Positions 19,072 to 28,320 of a stretch of 64,000 bases of DNA are shown piece by piece. The DNA is taken from contig NZ_CP022548.1 of NCBI RefSeq assembly GCF_002776575.1, forward strand, positions 62,001-126,000. Direction: 5' to 3'. Below the pieces are notes generated by a model. It worked only from the letters and a program-made list of their open reading frames with translations, was not told the origin of the DNA and did no database searches. Position 1 is the stretch's first letter; every line of letters begins with the position of its first letter. Made by a program: the position numbers and the translations under genes. The stretch is from Sphingorhabdus sp. YGSMI21 (GTDB lineage: Bacteria > Pseudomonadota > Alphaproteobacteria > Sphingomonadales > Sphingomonadaceae).

Positions 19072-19560
19072 GGGCCACCTCGAAAACCAGGCCCTTCCCT
19101 TGGGGATTAAAATCCGGTTCAAGGATGCTGAGGCAGCGAGGGAACTTGGATCATGGGCCAGCTGGGATTTTTTGATTTGCAGCAGCGGCATTAAGGTCTG
19201 GACGCAAAGTCTGATCCTTTGGTGGCGATATTGGCAGCGGTGCCGTTTGAGCTGTTCCGCGTGAAGCTGAAGGCGGCGCTGGTGAAAAGCGGTCTACCCA
19301 AAACGGCGGATGATCGCAAGAATGCGGCGGGCCGCAAGCCTTGGGATGAAGTGCTGATCTTCAAGGCCTTGGTGTTGCAGGCGCTCTACAATTTGTCGGA
19401 CGATGCGATGGAATATCAGCTGCGGGACCGGCTCTCCTTCATACGGTTTGTTGGCCTTGGCCTTGAGGACGCGGTGCCCAATGCCAAGACGCTATGGCTG
19501 TACCGCAAGGCGCTGGTCAAAGCGGGAGCGATTGAAGGCCTGTTCCATCAGTTTGACAGC
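19070..19560 (+). mobile_element. IS5-family element fragment with transposase pseudogene
   Basis: The left end GAGGGCCACCTCGAAAACC at 19070 is followed by a transposase frame starting at 19153 (MGQLGFFDLQQRH). A TAA at 19192 interrupts it, and the frame then continues (DPLVAILAAVPFELFRVKLK, RKPWDEVLIFKALVLQALYN). Homology ends near 19560 after LFHQFDS, so the catalytic C-terminal half and right end are missing. It is dead by both nonsense mutation and truncation. Confidence 0.8.
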
Positions 19561-19705
19561 ACGCGTCACTGCTGTGAATGGCAGCGTGCTCAAAACATGT
19601 TATAGCAACTGTATCGTTCACGCTGTTTGCTCCATCCCGTTTATTTGTGAGCGACACAACGCGTTTAGTATCCGACGGAAAAAAATTTGTGGAATTCCGA
19701 AAGCT

Positions 19706-19933
19706 CTAGCTTGTAGCGTCGAGCGATGTCTTTGAGGTGATCCATCCGTTAATATCGCTTTCTAGCCACCTGACGCTGTAACCGCCTATTGAATGAGGCC
19801 TAGGAAATTTCCCATCGTCCATCCAGCGATAGATGGTTGATCGTCCTAGTCCGACACGGTGCTGGACTTCTTTCAGACGGAGCAAACGTGCCGCAGGCGG
19901 ATCTGGCAGTTTATTTGGCTCAATATCAAGCAT
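19706..19933 (-). CDS. AlpA-family DNA-binding regulator
   Basis: A 75-aa AlpA/excisionase-type protein: RLLRLKEVQHRVGLGRSTIY then RWMDDGKFPRPHSIGGYSVR and WLESDINGWI form the winged MerR-like domain used by AlpA activators and excisionases. The ATG at 19933 is chosen because GGAGG lies 6 bp upstream, inside the preceding gene, whose stop it overlaps by 8 bp. With that gene it forms a small regulatory operon divergent from the transfer genes; control of transfer or excision is inferred. Confidence 0.85.
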   Translation of the reverse strand: MLDIEPNKLPDPPAARLLRLKEVQHRVGLGRSTIYRWMDDGKFPRPHSIGGYSVRWLESDINGWITSKTSLDATS

Positions 19934-20417
19934 ATCCGCCTCCATGTGCGCGATCGAAGCCATCGCCCAGAAGCGTATCCTTCCGGGCGAGGTCGTCCAT
20001 GTGCTCAGCGAGCAGTCGCGCGACGCGTTGAGCAGTCCCCTTCGCCCAATGCGGTTTGACACCGTGGAGGTGATCACCAAGCTGGGTTTCTAGGACATCT
20101 GGCAAATGGCGAACCAGTTCTTCAAAAAACAAGGCTAGGTCCGTTTGCATCCAGCGTGATGCCTTGTCCTGATCTGAAGCCAGATAAAGAAGCAAATGGG
20201 CATGCGGCGATGCGCCGCTACCATATAATATACGCAAGGCTTCACTTACGGTAGCTTCGCGCTTGCCTGCCAGAATACGGCGCATCGTGCCCCGGTCTAT
20301 TTGAGCCTCGCTAGCAATGCGCACTTGAGAACGGCCTGATGTCGATGCTGCCTGATTGAGCAGCTTAGATACACCGGCCTTAATATGCGCTTCGGAAATT
20401 CCATTGGTTTCGGTCAT
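19926..20417 (-). CDS. HTH-domain transcriptional regulator
   Basis: A 163-aa protein with an XRE-like helix-turn-helix near the N-terminus (SQVRIASEAQIDRGTMRRIL, then AGKREATVSEALRIL). The C-terminal part is helical with no recognised domain. The ATG at 20417 (MTETNGISEAH) is preferred; another lies at 20426. It is divergent from traA across about 360 bp with a long inverted repeat and is translationally joined to the AlpA gene, so it is a plausible repressor of the conjugation operon. Confidence 0.7.
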   Translation of the reverse strand: MTETNGISEAHIKAGVSKLLNQAASTSGRSQVRIASEAQIDRGTMRRILAGKREATVSEALRILYGSGASPHAHLLLYLASDQDKASRWMQTDLALFFEELVRHLPDVLETQLGDHLHGVKPHWAKGTAQRVARLLAEHMDDLARKDTLLGDGFDRAHGGGYA

Positions 20418-20778
20418 GTTATTCATCCTGTCTTTAAGAGAACGAATCACCTTATATCTTGAAGGCGCACCTGTAGGAAAACAAAAAGAACATAAATAGA
20501 ACAAATAGGAAATTACGAATCAACTGATCCGGGTTTCCTGTTCTGTTAAAAACAGCTTCTGTTTAAATGAGAACAACTGCTGTGCTGGCCTGAACAGTTC
20601 CGGGCAGATTAGCGCAATCGCTGTTCGGCTATGCCCATTTTCCTTCCAAATTGTCGCTTTTAGCTTGGGATACATCCAATTTGGCATTTCCTGTTTTCCT
20701 ACAGGCGGGTCACTGACGCACATAGAACATACAGCGAACATATGCTGTTTCATGTTTCTCAAGCGAAAGTGATTTTCC
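20418..20778. promoter_or_regulatory. Divergent control region between regulator pair and tra operon
   Basis: A 361-bp region with no convincing gene. A 13-bp perfect inverted repeat CCTGTAGGAAAAC (20470-20482) / GTTTTCCTACAGG (20693-20705) places one arm beside each divergent promoter. A second dyad ACAGC-GAACATAT-GCTGT lies at 20731-20748, 31 bp before traA. These are operator candidates for the HTH protein; the assignment is inference. Confidence 0.5.
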
Positions 20779-21087
20779 ATGATCAATACTACCCAAACAA
20801 ACCGCCGCGCATCCGATTACCTCATTCCAGCAGCTATAGCGCTTCTCTGTGCAACGGCTGCCTATGCAGGCGCGGACAATACCTTTGATCCAGCGCTGGC
20901 AAAATTTACTGACTTTCTAGAAGGTTCTGGCGGTAAGATCATTACCGTTCTTAGCCTGGCAGCCGGTCTCATTGGATTAGCGTCTGGGCGTTTTTCCCTC
21001 GGGCAGATCGCCGTTCCCGTCGGCGTCGGTATCGGCGTCGGGACCGGCGTTCCCATCGTCACCTCTGTTGTCACGGCAGTCATTTAA
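20779..21087 (+). CDS. traA: F-type conjugative pilin TraA
   Basis: Precursor of the conjugative pilus subunit, 102 aa. The leader peptide ends at AYA (Ala30), giving a mature pilin of about 72 aa with two hydrophobic helices (IITVLSLAAGLIGLAS; AVPVGVGIGVGTGVPIVTSV) separated by a short polar loop, the pilin layout. It is first in the operon, immediately before traL, as in F. The S26 peptidase at 29103 is the likely processing enzyme. Confidence 0.88.
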   Translation: MINTTQTNRRASDYLIPAAIALLCATAAYAGADNTFDPALAKFTDFLEGSGGKIITVLSLAAGLIGLASGRFSLGQIAVPVGVGIGVGTGVPIVTSVVTAVI

Positions 21088-21117
21088 CGACTGCGCCCGG
21101 CAAGGAGGGCGGCACAC

Positions 21118-21405
21118 ATGGCTGACAGATATTTTTTACCAAGGCGACTTGATGACCCGGAACTCATCGGATTTTGGACGATCGACGAGTTTCTTGGCCT
21201 GATCATCCCGTTCGCCTGGGGCATATTAGCGCAGCATATTTTTGTAGGAATCGCTTTAGCATTTGTTGCCTGGTTTGCTCTTCGAAAAGCAAAATCCGGC
21301 GGCGCGAGCGCGCAGCTCCTCCATGCTGTCTACTGGTATCTGCCCGGATCGTTTCTGGGATTAAAAGCCACGCCGCCCTCCTACTGCCGACTTCTGGCCG
21401 GTTGA
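21118..21405 (+). CDS. traL: Type IV secretion protein TraL
   Basis: A 95-aa inner-membrane protein of the mating-pair-formation complex (VirB3 counterpart). RYFLPRRLDDPELIGFWTID followed by two hydrophobic segments (LGLIIPFAWGILAQHIFVGI; ALAFVAWFAL) and a PPSYCRLLAG tail match TraL. A strong ribosome-binding site AAGGAGG precedes it. Position between traA and traE agrees with F-type order. Confidence 0.88.
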   Translation: MADRYFLPRRLDDPELIGFWTIDEFLGLIIPFAWGILAQHIFVGIALAFVAWFALRKAKSGGASAQLLHAVYWYLPGSFLGLKATPPSYCRLLAG

Positions 21406-21416
21406 AGGAGGAGAAA

Positions 21417-22016
21417 ATGGAAGCACAAATTGCACATCAGTCAGCGCAGCGCCTGCTGCGTCAACGCAACTGGCTGGCCCTCTTAGCTGCGGGGCTAGCA
21501 GTGACCAGTCTGGTCGCCATTACAGCTGGATCAATGCAGTCGCGTGAAGTCGTGCTGGTACCAGTGACCGGGCAATCTCTCACTTTGTCGAGCGCAGGCG
21601 TATCCCATGAATATTTAGAGCTCGTCACCCGCGATACCGCTCTCATGCTGCTCAACCGCAGCCCTGAAGGGCTTGATTACTGGATGGGGCAGATTCTCAA
21701 GCTAGCCGATCCCAGTGCCCATGGCCGTCTCAAATCAGAATTGGTCAAAATCGTTTCCGAACAACGCGGCTCCGATATTGCCCAGGCTTTTGTCATCCGT
21801 TCGCTCGTAATCGATCCAAAAGAACTCAAGTCCGAAGTGACCGGAACGCTCAAGACGTTCGTCGGCGCGCAGGTAATCGCCAGCGAGGAGCGTAAATTTG
21901 TCTTTCGCTGGACTTACTCCGGCCTTCGACTTGCGCTGACCGGTTTTGCGCAGGTCCCAACCGAGCGCGATCAACAAATTCAGCAAAAATCAATCGAAAA
22001 GGATGCCTCGTTATGA
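21417..22016 (+). CDS. traE: Type IV secretion protein TraE
   Basis: A 199-aa VirB5/VirB8-like component with one N-terminal membrane helix (NWLALLAAGLAVTSLVAIT) and a periplasmic domain, needed for pilus assembly. The start at 21417 follows AAGGAGGAG. The stop overlaps the traK start (ATGA). Length and position fit F-type TraE. Confidence 0.88.
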   Translation: MEAQIAHQSAQRLLRQRNWLALLAAGLAVTSLVAITAGSMQSREVVLVPVTGQSLTLSSAGVSHEYLELVTRDTALMLLNRSPEGLDYWMGQILKLADPSAHGRLKSELVKIVSEQRGSDIAQAFVIRSLVIDPKELKSEVTGTLKTFVGAQVIASEERKFVFRWTYSGLRLALTGFAQVPTERDQQIQQKSIEKDASL

Positions 22017-22837
22017 GCAGCATATTAACATCCCTGCCCGCCTGTCTTGTGGGCGGCGGCATGGCGAGCATCAGCTGGGGCGTTACGCGGCTTCCCGATA
22101 CAGGGTTCAAAACTCTTGGCTTGGCATTACTTATTACCGCACTTTCGGTCAGCGCATCACCCGCTTTGGCGGACCAGTTTGTCGAAGCTGCGGACAATGC
22201 AAAGATTGACTGCACATTATCGCGCGATGAGCTGACGCGTATTGCTTTGGTTGGCGACGAATTCTCAAGCGTTTCAAAAATCGCTTCGGGCTATCCCTAT
22301 AATGATTTCGGGGTAACGCACGAACCGGTGCGCGGCGATATCTATATTTCCGTACCGCCCAGCTTCGCCAGCGACAGCGTTAGTTTCTTCGCCACCAGCA
22401 AACAGGGCTTTGTCTATAAATTTGCCTGTCGCACCGCCCCTGTTGAAGCGCATCAGCTTTTCATAACCAATCCCGCCCTTGCAAAACCGGAGGCGGAGAC
22501 ATGGGAAAACGAAAGAAACGAAGAGCAGACCATCATCGCTTTGGTGAAAGCGGTGGCGGAGGGCGCAGCGCCTCCCGGTTATAGCGTGCATCAGCGGATG
22601 ACGCGCCCGGTTCGAACCGGATCCATCGAAGTACAACTAATCGCGGAATATCGCGGCGCCAATTATAACGCTCAGCAATTCATTCTCACCAATCGCGGGA
22701 AAACCGCAGTCATACTCAATGAAACCGAGCTTGCGCCCAAATCCGCGCGCGCAATCTCCTTTGCCCAAAACACACTCAAGGCCGGAACAACCACATCCGC
22801 CTTTGTTGTCACCGCGACCCGGGGGACCGTCCAATGA
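22013..22837 (+). CDS. traK: Type IV secretion protein TraK
   Basis: A 274-aa secretin-like (VirB9-type) periplasmic protein that forms the outer-membrane core with TraV and TraB. A signal segment (LGLALLITALSVSASPALA) precedes the mature DQFVEAADNAKIDCTLS. A conserved-type C-terminal beta domain (VQLIAEYRGANYNAQQFIL) follows. The N-terminal extension before the signal is long; a later start is possible. Both ends overlap neighbours by 4 bp. Confidence 0.87.
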   Translation: MSSILTSLPACLVGGGMASISWGVTRLPDTGFKTLGLALLITALSVSASPALADQFVEAADNAKIDCTLSRDELTRIALVGDEFSSVSKIASGYPYNDFGVTHEPVRGDIYISVPPSFASDSVSFFATSKQGFVYKFACRTAPVEAHQLFITNPALAKPEAETWENERNEEQTIIALVKAVAEGAAPPGYSVHQRMTRPVRTGSIEVQLIAEYRGANYNAQQFILTNRGKTAVILNETELAPKSARAISFAQNTLKAGTTTSAFVVTATRGTVQ

Positions 22838-24150
22838 GCGAGAGCAAAACTATAGCACCCGTTAAAGATGCGGATGCAGAACAAGGTAAAGCGCGCGCTG
22901 GCCTCAACAAGCAGATCGCGCGGCGGCAAAATATGCTGCTTGCCGGTATTGGCAGTCTCGCGCTTATCGCAGGTGCCTGGTTTCTGTTTGCCGGTGACGG
23001 CGATGAAAAAGGTACGCAAGAAAGCGGCATCATGACCATTGACGCTGGCAGTCTGGTCAACCGCAATCTCTCCCAGCGCGAGTTTGTCGCGGCTTATGAA
23101 AACCGGCTTAACAAGCTTACCCAGGATCAAAAGGCGCTCAAGGAAGCGCAGCTCCCAACCCGCGAAATCGAGGAACAAATTGAAGCGCTTCGGCTCGAAA
23201 ACAGCGAAATGCGAACCAACGGACAAGCAGCTATCGATGCGATCTCAACAGAAAACGCGGGTCTGAAATCTCAGCTGAAAGAGAAAGCCGCAGCGCCGGC
23301 ACCAGTTCCTCCGGCCTATGGTCCGCAAAGCGGAGATTTTAACCCGCAGTCTGCATCGCTTGGATCACCCGATGGTACAGAAATTTCGCCTGGCGGTTCT
23401 CCATCCGGCGCAGTTAAAATACTCAATTTCGGAAGCACCGAGCAGGGATCAAAATCGGCCAAGAAGCGCACATCGGAAACATCACCGCTGCTGGTTGAAG
23501 ACAGTCCGGAATATCTACCACCCAATAGCTATGCACCAGCAAAGGTCATTGTCGGCGTTGATGCCTCGGTGGGAGTTGCCAGTCAGAGCGATCCGCTTCC
23601 AGTGGTATTGCGTATCACCGGCCCTGCCCGGTCTGTGGTCAAAAATGGTAAGTTGCTCACCACCAATATTACCGGATGCATCGTCAACGGCGCGGCGCGC
23701 GGCGATCTCTCGGCTGAAAAAGTCTATGTGAAGCTGGCGCGCATGACCTGCAATCAGCCCGGCGGTCGTGTCGCGGTCAGCGAGGTTAAGGGGTTTATCA
23801 GCTTTGCCGGTAAATCCGGCGTGCGCGGACGCGTTGTCAGCCGCGAAGGCAGTCTTGTCAGCCAAGCGCTGCTTGCCGGGATTGTCGGCGGGTTCGGGCG
23901 CGGCTTTTCGGCCAATGCCAACGGCATATTTTCCGGTCAGATTGGCGCGGACGGGAAACGCGATAGCCTTTCGGGCGCGGACATATTGACCGGCGGCCTT
24001 GGTCAGGGCGCTGGCGATGCCGCCGATACCGTCTCCAAATATCTCATCGAACGAGCCGAACAATATCAACCTGTCGTCGAGATGCCGACCGGCATCGATG
24101 TCGAGATCGTCTTTCTCGACGGCGTCCATGTAAGGAGAGAAAAAAAGTGA
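22834..24150 (+). CDS. traB: Type IV secretion protein TraB
   Basis: A 438-aa VirB10-type protein spanning inner and outer membranes: cytoplasmic head, one membrane helix (NMLLAGIGSLALIAGAWFLF), a coiled coil (LTQDQKALKEAQLPTREIEE), a proline-rich linker and a C-terminal barrel domain (LLTTNITGCIVNGAARGDLS; VYVKLARMTC; VKGFISFAGKSGVRG). It channels energy from the ATPases to the outer-membrane core. Confidence 0.92.
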   Translation: MSESKTIAPVKDADAEQGKARAGLNKQIARRQNMLLAGIGSLALIAGAWFLFAGDGDEKGTQESGIMTIDAGSLVNRNLSQREFVAAYENRLNKLTQDQKALKEAQLPTREIEEQIEALRLENSEMRTNGQAAIDAISTENAGLKSQLKEKAAAPAPVPPAYGPQSGDFNPQSASLGSPDGTEISPGGSPSGAVKILNFGSTEQGSKSAKKRTSETSPLLVEDSPEYLPPNSYAPAKVIVGVDASVGVASQSDPLPVVLRITGPARSVVKNGKLLTTNITGCIVNGAARGDLSAEKVYVKLARMTCNQPGGRVAVSEVKGFISFAGKSGVRGRVVSREGSLVSQALLAGIVGGFGRGFSANANGIFSGQIGADGKRDSLSGADILTGGLGQGAGDAADTVSKYLIERAEQYQPVVEMPTGIDVEIVFLDGVHVRREKK

Positions 24151-25022
24151 TCTTTTCCAATTTCAAAACCGAGATACGGACCTTCAAGTCACGGGCGACC
24201 GCAGTTGCGCTTGCAGTCGCCAGCGGCGGGGTCGTCACAGGCCTTGTTGCTGCCAGCTTCATCTCGGTTCCAGCCAATGCAGCAGCGGTGCTTCAGGAAG
24301 TACGAACCGCAATTGAGCTGCGCCTGCCCAAAACACCAATCACCAGCCTCACCTGCAAGGGATTTGGCGGTCTGTGCGAAGTCGTATCAGAAAAGACATT
24401 ATTCTATATCGATGAACGCGCGCGTTATCTATTTGTCGGGCGTCTGTACGATATGGAAAGCCGGGCAGACCTGACGGCTGCCAAACTACTGGAGCTTAAT
24501 CCGGACCTGCTGGTCGCAGGTTCCGCGGGTGCAAATGACACTGGACCAACGGCCTCAAAACAGCCCGCCGAAGAACGCGCATCCAAAGTTCCCGTCGCGG
24601 ACTTAACGCCATCAGGCGCCGTCCATTGGGGGGGCAAATCCGGCCCCAACCTCATTGTGTTTTCCGATTTTCTTTGCAGCTATTGCAAGCGGCTGACCGC
24701 TGAACTTAAAAAAGCGCATGTGCGCGTCGAAGAGCGGCCAATTTCGATTCTGGGCGAAAAGAGCCGAAAACTGGCCGAAGCGGTAATCTGTTCCAGTGAT
24801 CCTGCCAAGGCGCTACATCAAGCCTATTCCGGCGAAACGCCAAAACCACAAAAATCATGCGACACATCGGGTCTTGATGCCAATGAGGCCTTTGCACGAA
24901 GCCACGGTTTTTCCGGGACGCCGGTCATGGTGCGCGCAAGTGATGGCGCGGTGCTTGAAGGATATCGCGGCGCTTCTGAAATCCGCGCGTTCCTCGGCTC
25001 AAATGCAAAAGGTGCAAAATGA
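24147..25022 (+). CDS. DsbC-like thiol-disulfide isomerase of the tra operon
   Basis: A 291-aa exported protein with an N-terminal hydrophobic signal/anchor, a DsbC-like dimerisation-type domain, and a thioredoxin fold with active site FLCSYCKRL (C-x2-C about residue 177) and a cis-Pro region SGTPVMV. It probably forms or isomerises disulfides in the Cys-rich TraU and TraN encoded downstream. Similar genes lie near traB/traV in IncA/C-type transfer regions. Confidence 0.85.
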   Translation: MIFSNFKTEIRTFKSRATAVALAVASGGVVTGLVAASFISVPANAAAVLQEVRTAIELRLPKTPITSLTCKGFGGLCEVVSEKTLFYIDERARYLFVGRLYDMESRADLTAAKLLELNPDLLVAGSAGANDTGPTASKQPAEERASKVPVADLTPSGAVHWGGKSGPNLIVFSDFLCSYCKRLTAELKKAHVRVEERPISILGEKSRKLAEAVICSSDPAKALHQAYSGETPKPQKSCDTSGLDANEAFARSHGFSGTPVMVRASDGAVLEGYRGASEIRAFLGSNAKGAK

Positions 25023-25753
25023 TCCGGGCGCGTTTTCCATTGGGCGTGTTAGCGCTGTCATGCGTCTCACTATCATCCTGCGCCAGTCTGGGCAGCAATA
25101 TAAGCGGCAGTTTCGATTGCAAGGCGCCGGGCGGCAGCTGCGCACCGACATCGCAAATTGATGCGGCGGCAAGCGTGGCAATGCTCGAGCAATCTCAGCC
25201 GAGCGGCAGGCGAAACCTGATATCGGCGGCGCAAACCGCGCGGACCGGCGAGCGTGTGCTCAAGATTGTCTTTCCCGGATTTGTCGATGCGTCGGGCAAT
25301 TTGCATGAAGCCCGCAGCGTGCATGTAATCACGCGCACTCCCGACTGGGCTGCCACATTGGCTAGTGGTGATACTAATATCGCCAAGCAAATGGCGCGCG
25401 ATATAGCAGATCAAGCCAAGCTAGCATCCAAAGACAATTCTGGTGGCGCTCTTAGCGCAGACGATGGCGCCAGTGAAGCGCCGTCAGAATCAATGGACGC
25501 CACTGACCCATTTCTCAAAAGTTCTTATAATTTGCCCTCGCGTGGTTCGTACCCCTTGACCGTACGAGAGGCAATTGCCGGTGCAAACATGCCGGCAATC
25601 GAGGGGTTCGATGGGCTCCCTCCCCCAGCAAGTCGAACCCCTCACCCTGTTTTGGAGGCATTCCCGAAGGATGGTCTACCGAGTATTGAGGCCATTGAAG
25701 CTGCCAAAATACGCGGGAACAACAGACTGCCCAGCCTGGAGAAAGGACAATGA
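25019..25753 (+). CDS. traV: Outer-membrane lipoprotein TraV
   Basis: A 244-aa lipoprotein (VirB7-type) of the outer-membrane core complex. The signal peptide ends in the lipobox SLSSC (Cys near residue 21); the N-terminal motif GSFDCKAPGGSCAPTSQIDA has the two-cysteine pattern seen in TraV. The C-terminal half is proline-rich and of low complexity. It overlaps both neighbours by 4 bp. Confidence 0.85.
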   Translation: MIRARFPLGVLALSCVSLSSCASLGSNISGSFDCKAPGGSCAPTSQIDAAASVAMLEQSQPSGRRNLISAAQTARTGERVLKIVFPGFVDASGNLHEARSVHVITRTPDWAATLASGDTNIAKQMARDIADQAKLASKDNSGGALSADDGASEAPSESMDATDPFLKSSYNLPSRGSYPLTVREAIAGANMPAIEGFDGLPPPASRTPHPVLEAFPKDGLPSIEAIEAAKIRGNNRLPSLEKGQ

Positions 25754-28320
25754 CCTTCTCCATTCCATCTGCGCGCGCAAAACTATTGTCTGGCCTGTTT
25801 GGTGATCAGAAAACCGCTGACCATGCAAAGCCAAGCATCGCGCTCGATATGCTGTCAGACTGGCTTCCCTACCGGGTATTTGATACCGGACCGCGGCTGT
25901 ATCGCAATGCGCGCTCCAAAGGATTTATTTTATCCGCCGCGCCGCTGATTGGAGCGGATGAACGCACCGGTGAAATATTGGGGCAGTTTTTTTCCGAAGG
26001 CATGCCCGAAGGCGCGTGCCTGCAGATATTACATTTTGCCAGCCCCCGGATTGGCCGGGTGGTCGCGCCCTGGTTTGCCAAGCGCTATGCGCAGGGCGGC
26101 GTATATGAAGCAATGGCGCGTCATAGATCAAAACGTTTGTATGATCTGGTCTGGGAAAGCGGTTCTGCCCATGCGCCGTTTCATGCCCGCTGCCATAATC
26201 TGGTTATCTCGCTGGGCGTTCCAGACACCGCAAATGTTGATGATAATGAACTCGCGCAGTGCCGTGAGGGACTTATCGGCGTGCTAACCTCGCTCGGCAT
26301 TGATGCGGGTGAAATGGAACCGCAGGAACTCATCGCGCTGGTTGATGATCTGACCTCTCCTACGACGGCGCCGCAGGAAGACCGAACCGAATATAATCCG
26401 CTCGATGATATCGCCAGTCAAGCCATCCGCCGTGATATTGAACTCGAAGTTGAAGATGACCGGATGATCCTGCGCACCGAGCGGTTCCGGGAAATCGGGC
26501 GCGGCGCTGATGGCACGCCTGAGATCGGCGCTATCTATCCCGATGCCTTCGATATCCGGCATTTCGGCGTCCGGCAAATGCCCGAACGATGGGCGCCGTG
26601 GGAATGCGCGCGGCTAATCGGTGACATGTTTACAGACAAGCTACGCTTCCCCTGCCCGGCTGCGACCATGCTTTGCTTAGTCTATCCCGACCGCGAGGGC
26701 GCGTCTGCAAAAGCCGGTTTCAAATTTATGCGCACAACCAGTCTCAGCCAATCCAAGAGCGCGCGGTTTCTGCCCAAGCTCGCCCAGCAATCTGCCGAAT
26801 GGAGCCATGTCCAGGCAGAATTGCAGGCTGGCAAAAGACTGGTGCAACTTTTTTACGGCGTGACCAGCTATTCGCCACTCGGCCTCGGCGATGCACATGA
26901 ACGCTCGATCAAGGCTATCTACAAGGCTGCTGGTTGGGATTTGGCCGATGAGCGCTTTCTCCAGCTCCACGGGCTGATCGCGGCCATGCCCATGACGCTG
27001 GCGGATGGTCTTGCCCATGATCTCAAACGTTTAAAGCGCCTCAAAACCATGCTGTCGACCAGCGCGGCCCATATTGCGCCATTGCAGGGCGAGTTTCTGG
27101 GCGGGCCATTGCCACATCTGCTGCTGGTCGGCAGGCGCGGGCAGCCATTTTACTGGTCGCCATTTGAAAATGACGCCGGCAATCATAATGTCGCGATCTG
27201 CGGAAAATCCGGTTCCGGAAAATCGGTGCTGCTCCAGGAAATGTGCGCGAGCCTTAGAGGCGCAGGCGCGAAAGTTGTTGTGATTGACGACGGGCGCTCG
27301 TTCGAACATTCGGTTAAATTACAGGGCGGTCGTTTTGTAGAGTTTACGCTCAAATCCGGTTTCTCGCTCAATCCATTCTCGATGATTGACGATGTGCGCG
27401 CTGCCGAAGACGATGATTATAAACTCGACTGCATCGCGATGATCAAAGCGATTGTCGGCCAAATGGCGCGGCACAGCGACCGGCTTACCGATACCGAACG
27501 CGGTCTGATCGATCAGGCAGTCACTACAGTTTGGGAAGCGCTTGGCAGCGGCGGAACCATCAATGACGTAGCAGCGGCGTTCGCAGCCATTTCCAATCCT
27601 GTCGCGGATGATCTGGGCGTTGCCATCGGTCCCTATATGAGCGGCGGTAGCTATGGCGGCTTTTTCGAAGGCCAAGCCAGTATCGCACTCGATGATGATT
27701 TTACCGTATTTGAAATGTCTGATCTGGCAACGCGCGAAGAGCTAAGATCGGTCATTTTGTGCGCAATCATGTTCATGACCAGCCAGGCGATGACCCAAAG
27801 CCCGCGCAGCACCAAAAAACTGCTTCTGATCGATGAAGCATGGTCTTTGCTCAAAGGCGGTTCGATGGGCGAGTTTGTTGAGACCTACGCGCGAACGGCG
27901 CGCAAATATGGCGGCGCGCTGGCCACCGCCACGCAGTCACTCAATGATTATTACAAATCCGATGGCGCAACCGCAGCGCTCGAAAATAGCGACTGGATGC
28001 TGGTGCTACAGCAAAAACCGGAAACCATTGCAGATTTCCGCAAGAACGACCGCCTCGACATGGATGATCGCACCGAAACGCTGATCCGCAGTTTAAAACG
28101 TTCGGGCGAGGAATATAGCGAGGTCTTTATCAAAGGCCCGGATAGCGAAGCAGTTGGTCGGCTAGTTCTCGATCCCTATTCCGCCTGCATCTATTCTTCT
28201 TCGCCCGATGTTTATGCTGCGATCGAGGCTGAGCAGGAAGCGGGTGCTTCTCTGGCACAGGCGATCGCCCGCGTGTCCGGTGTTGGCGCCGACAATCGGA
28301 AGGGCAAGCACAATGCCTGA
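25750..28320 (+). CDS. traC: Conjugative transfer ATPase TraC (VirB4-type)
   Basis: An 856-aa cytoplasmic ATPase that powers pilus assembly. Walker A ICGKSGSGKSVLLQEM is near residue 483 and Walker B KLLLIDEAWSLLKGG near 692, followed by the TRKYGGALATATQSLNDYY region typical of VirB4/TraC. Full length; no lesion. It overlaps traV and the next small gene. Confidence 0.95.
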   Translation: MTFSIPSARAKLLSGLFGDQKTADHAKPSIALDMLSDWLPYRVFDTGPRLYRNARSKGFILSAAPLIGADERTGEILGQFFSEGMPEGACLQILHFASPRIGRVVAPWFAKRYAQGGVYEAMARHRSKRLYDLVWESGSAHAPFHARCHNLVISLGVPDTANVDDNELAQCREGLIGVLTSLGIDAGEMEPQELIALVDDLTSPTTAPQEDRTEYNPLDDIASQAIRRDIELEVEDDRMILRTERFREIGRGADGTPEIGAIYPDAFDIRHFGVRQMPERWAPWECARLIGDMFTDKLRFPCPAATMLCLVYPDREGASAKAGFKFMRTTSLSQSKSARFLPKLAQQSAEWSHVQAELQAGKRLVQLFYGVTSYSPLGLGDAHERSIKAIYKAAGWDLADERFLQLHGLIAAMPMTLADGLAHDLKRLKRLKTMLSTSAAHIAPLQGEFLGGPLPHLLLVGRRGQPFYWSPFENDAGNHNVAICGKSGSGKSVLLQEMCASLRGAGAKVVVIDDGRSFEHSVKLQGGRFVEFTLKSGFSLNPFSMIDDVRAAEDDDYKLDCIAMIKAIVGQMARHSDRLTDTERGLIDQAVTTVWEALGSGGTINDVAAAFAAISNPVADDLGVAIGPYMSGGSYGGFFEGQASIALDDDFTVFEMSDLATREELRSVILCAIMFMTSQAMTQSPRSTKKLLLIDEAWSLLKGGSMGEFVETYARTARKYGGALATATQSLNDYYKSDGATAALENSDWMLVLQQKPETIADFRKNDRLDMDDRTETLIRSLKRSGEEYSEVFIKGPDSEAVGRLVLDPYSACIYSSSPDVYAAIEAEQEAGASLAQAIARVSGVGADNRKGKHNA

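Noticed and set aside
19706..20417. HTH plus AlpA pair as a toxin-antitoxin module
   Set aside because: Both proteins look like DNA-binding regulators and neither resembles a toxin; a control role for the divergent transfer operon fits better.
20520..20786. 88-codon minus-strand frame in the traA upstream region
   Set aside because: No recognisable protein features and it covers the operator repeats; its start lies inside traA.
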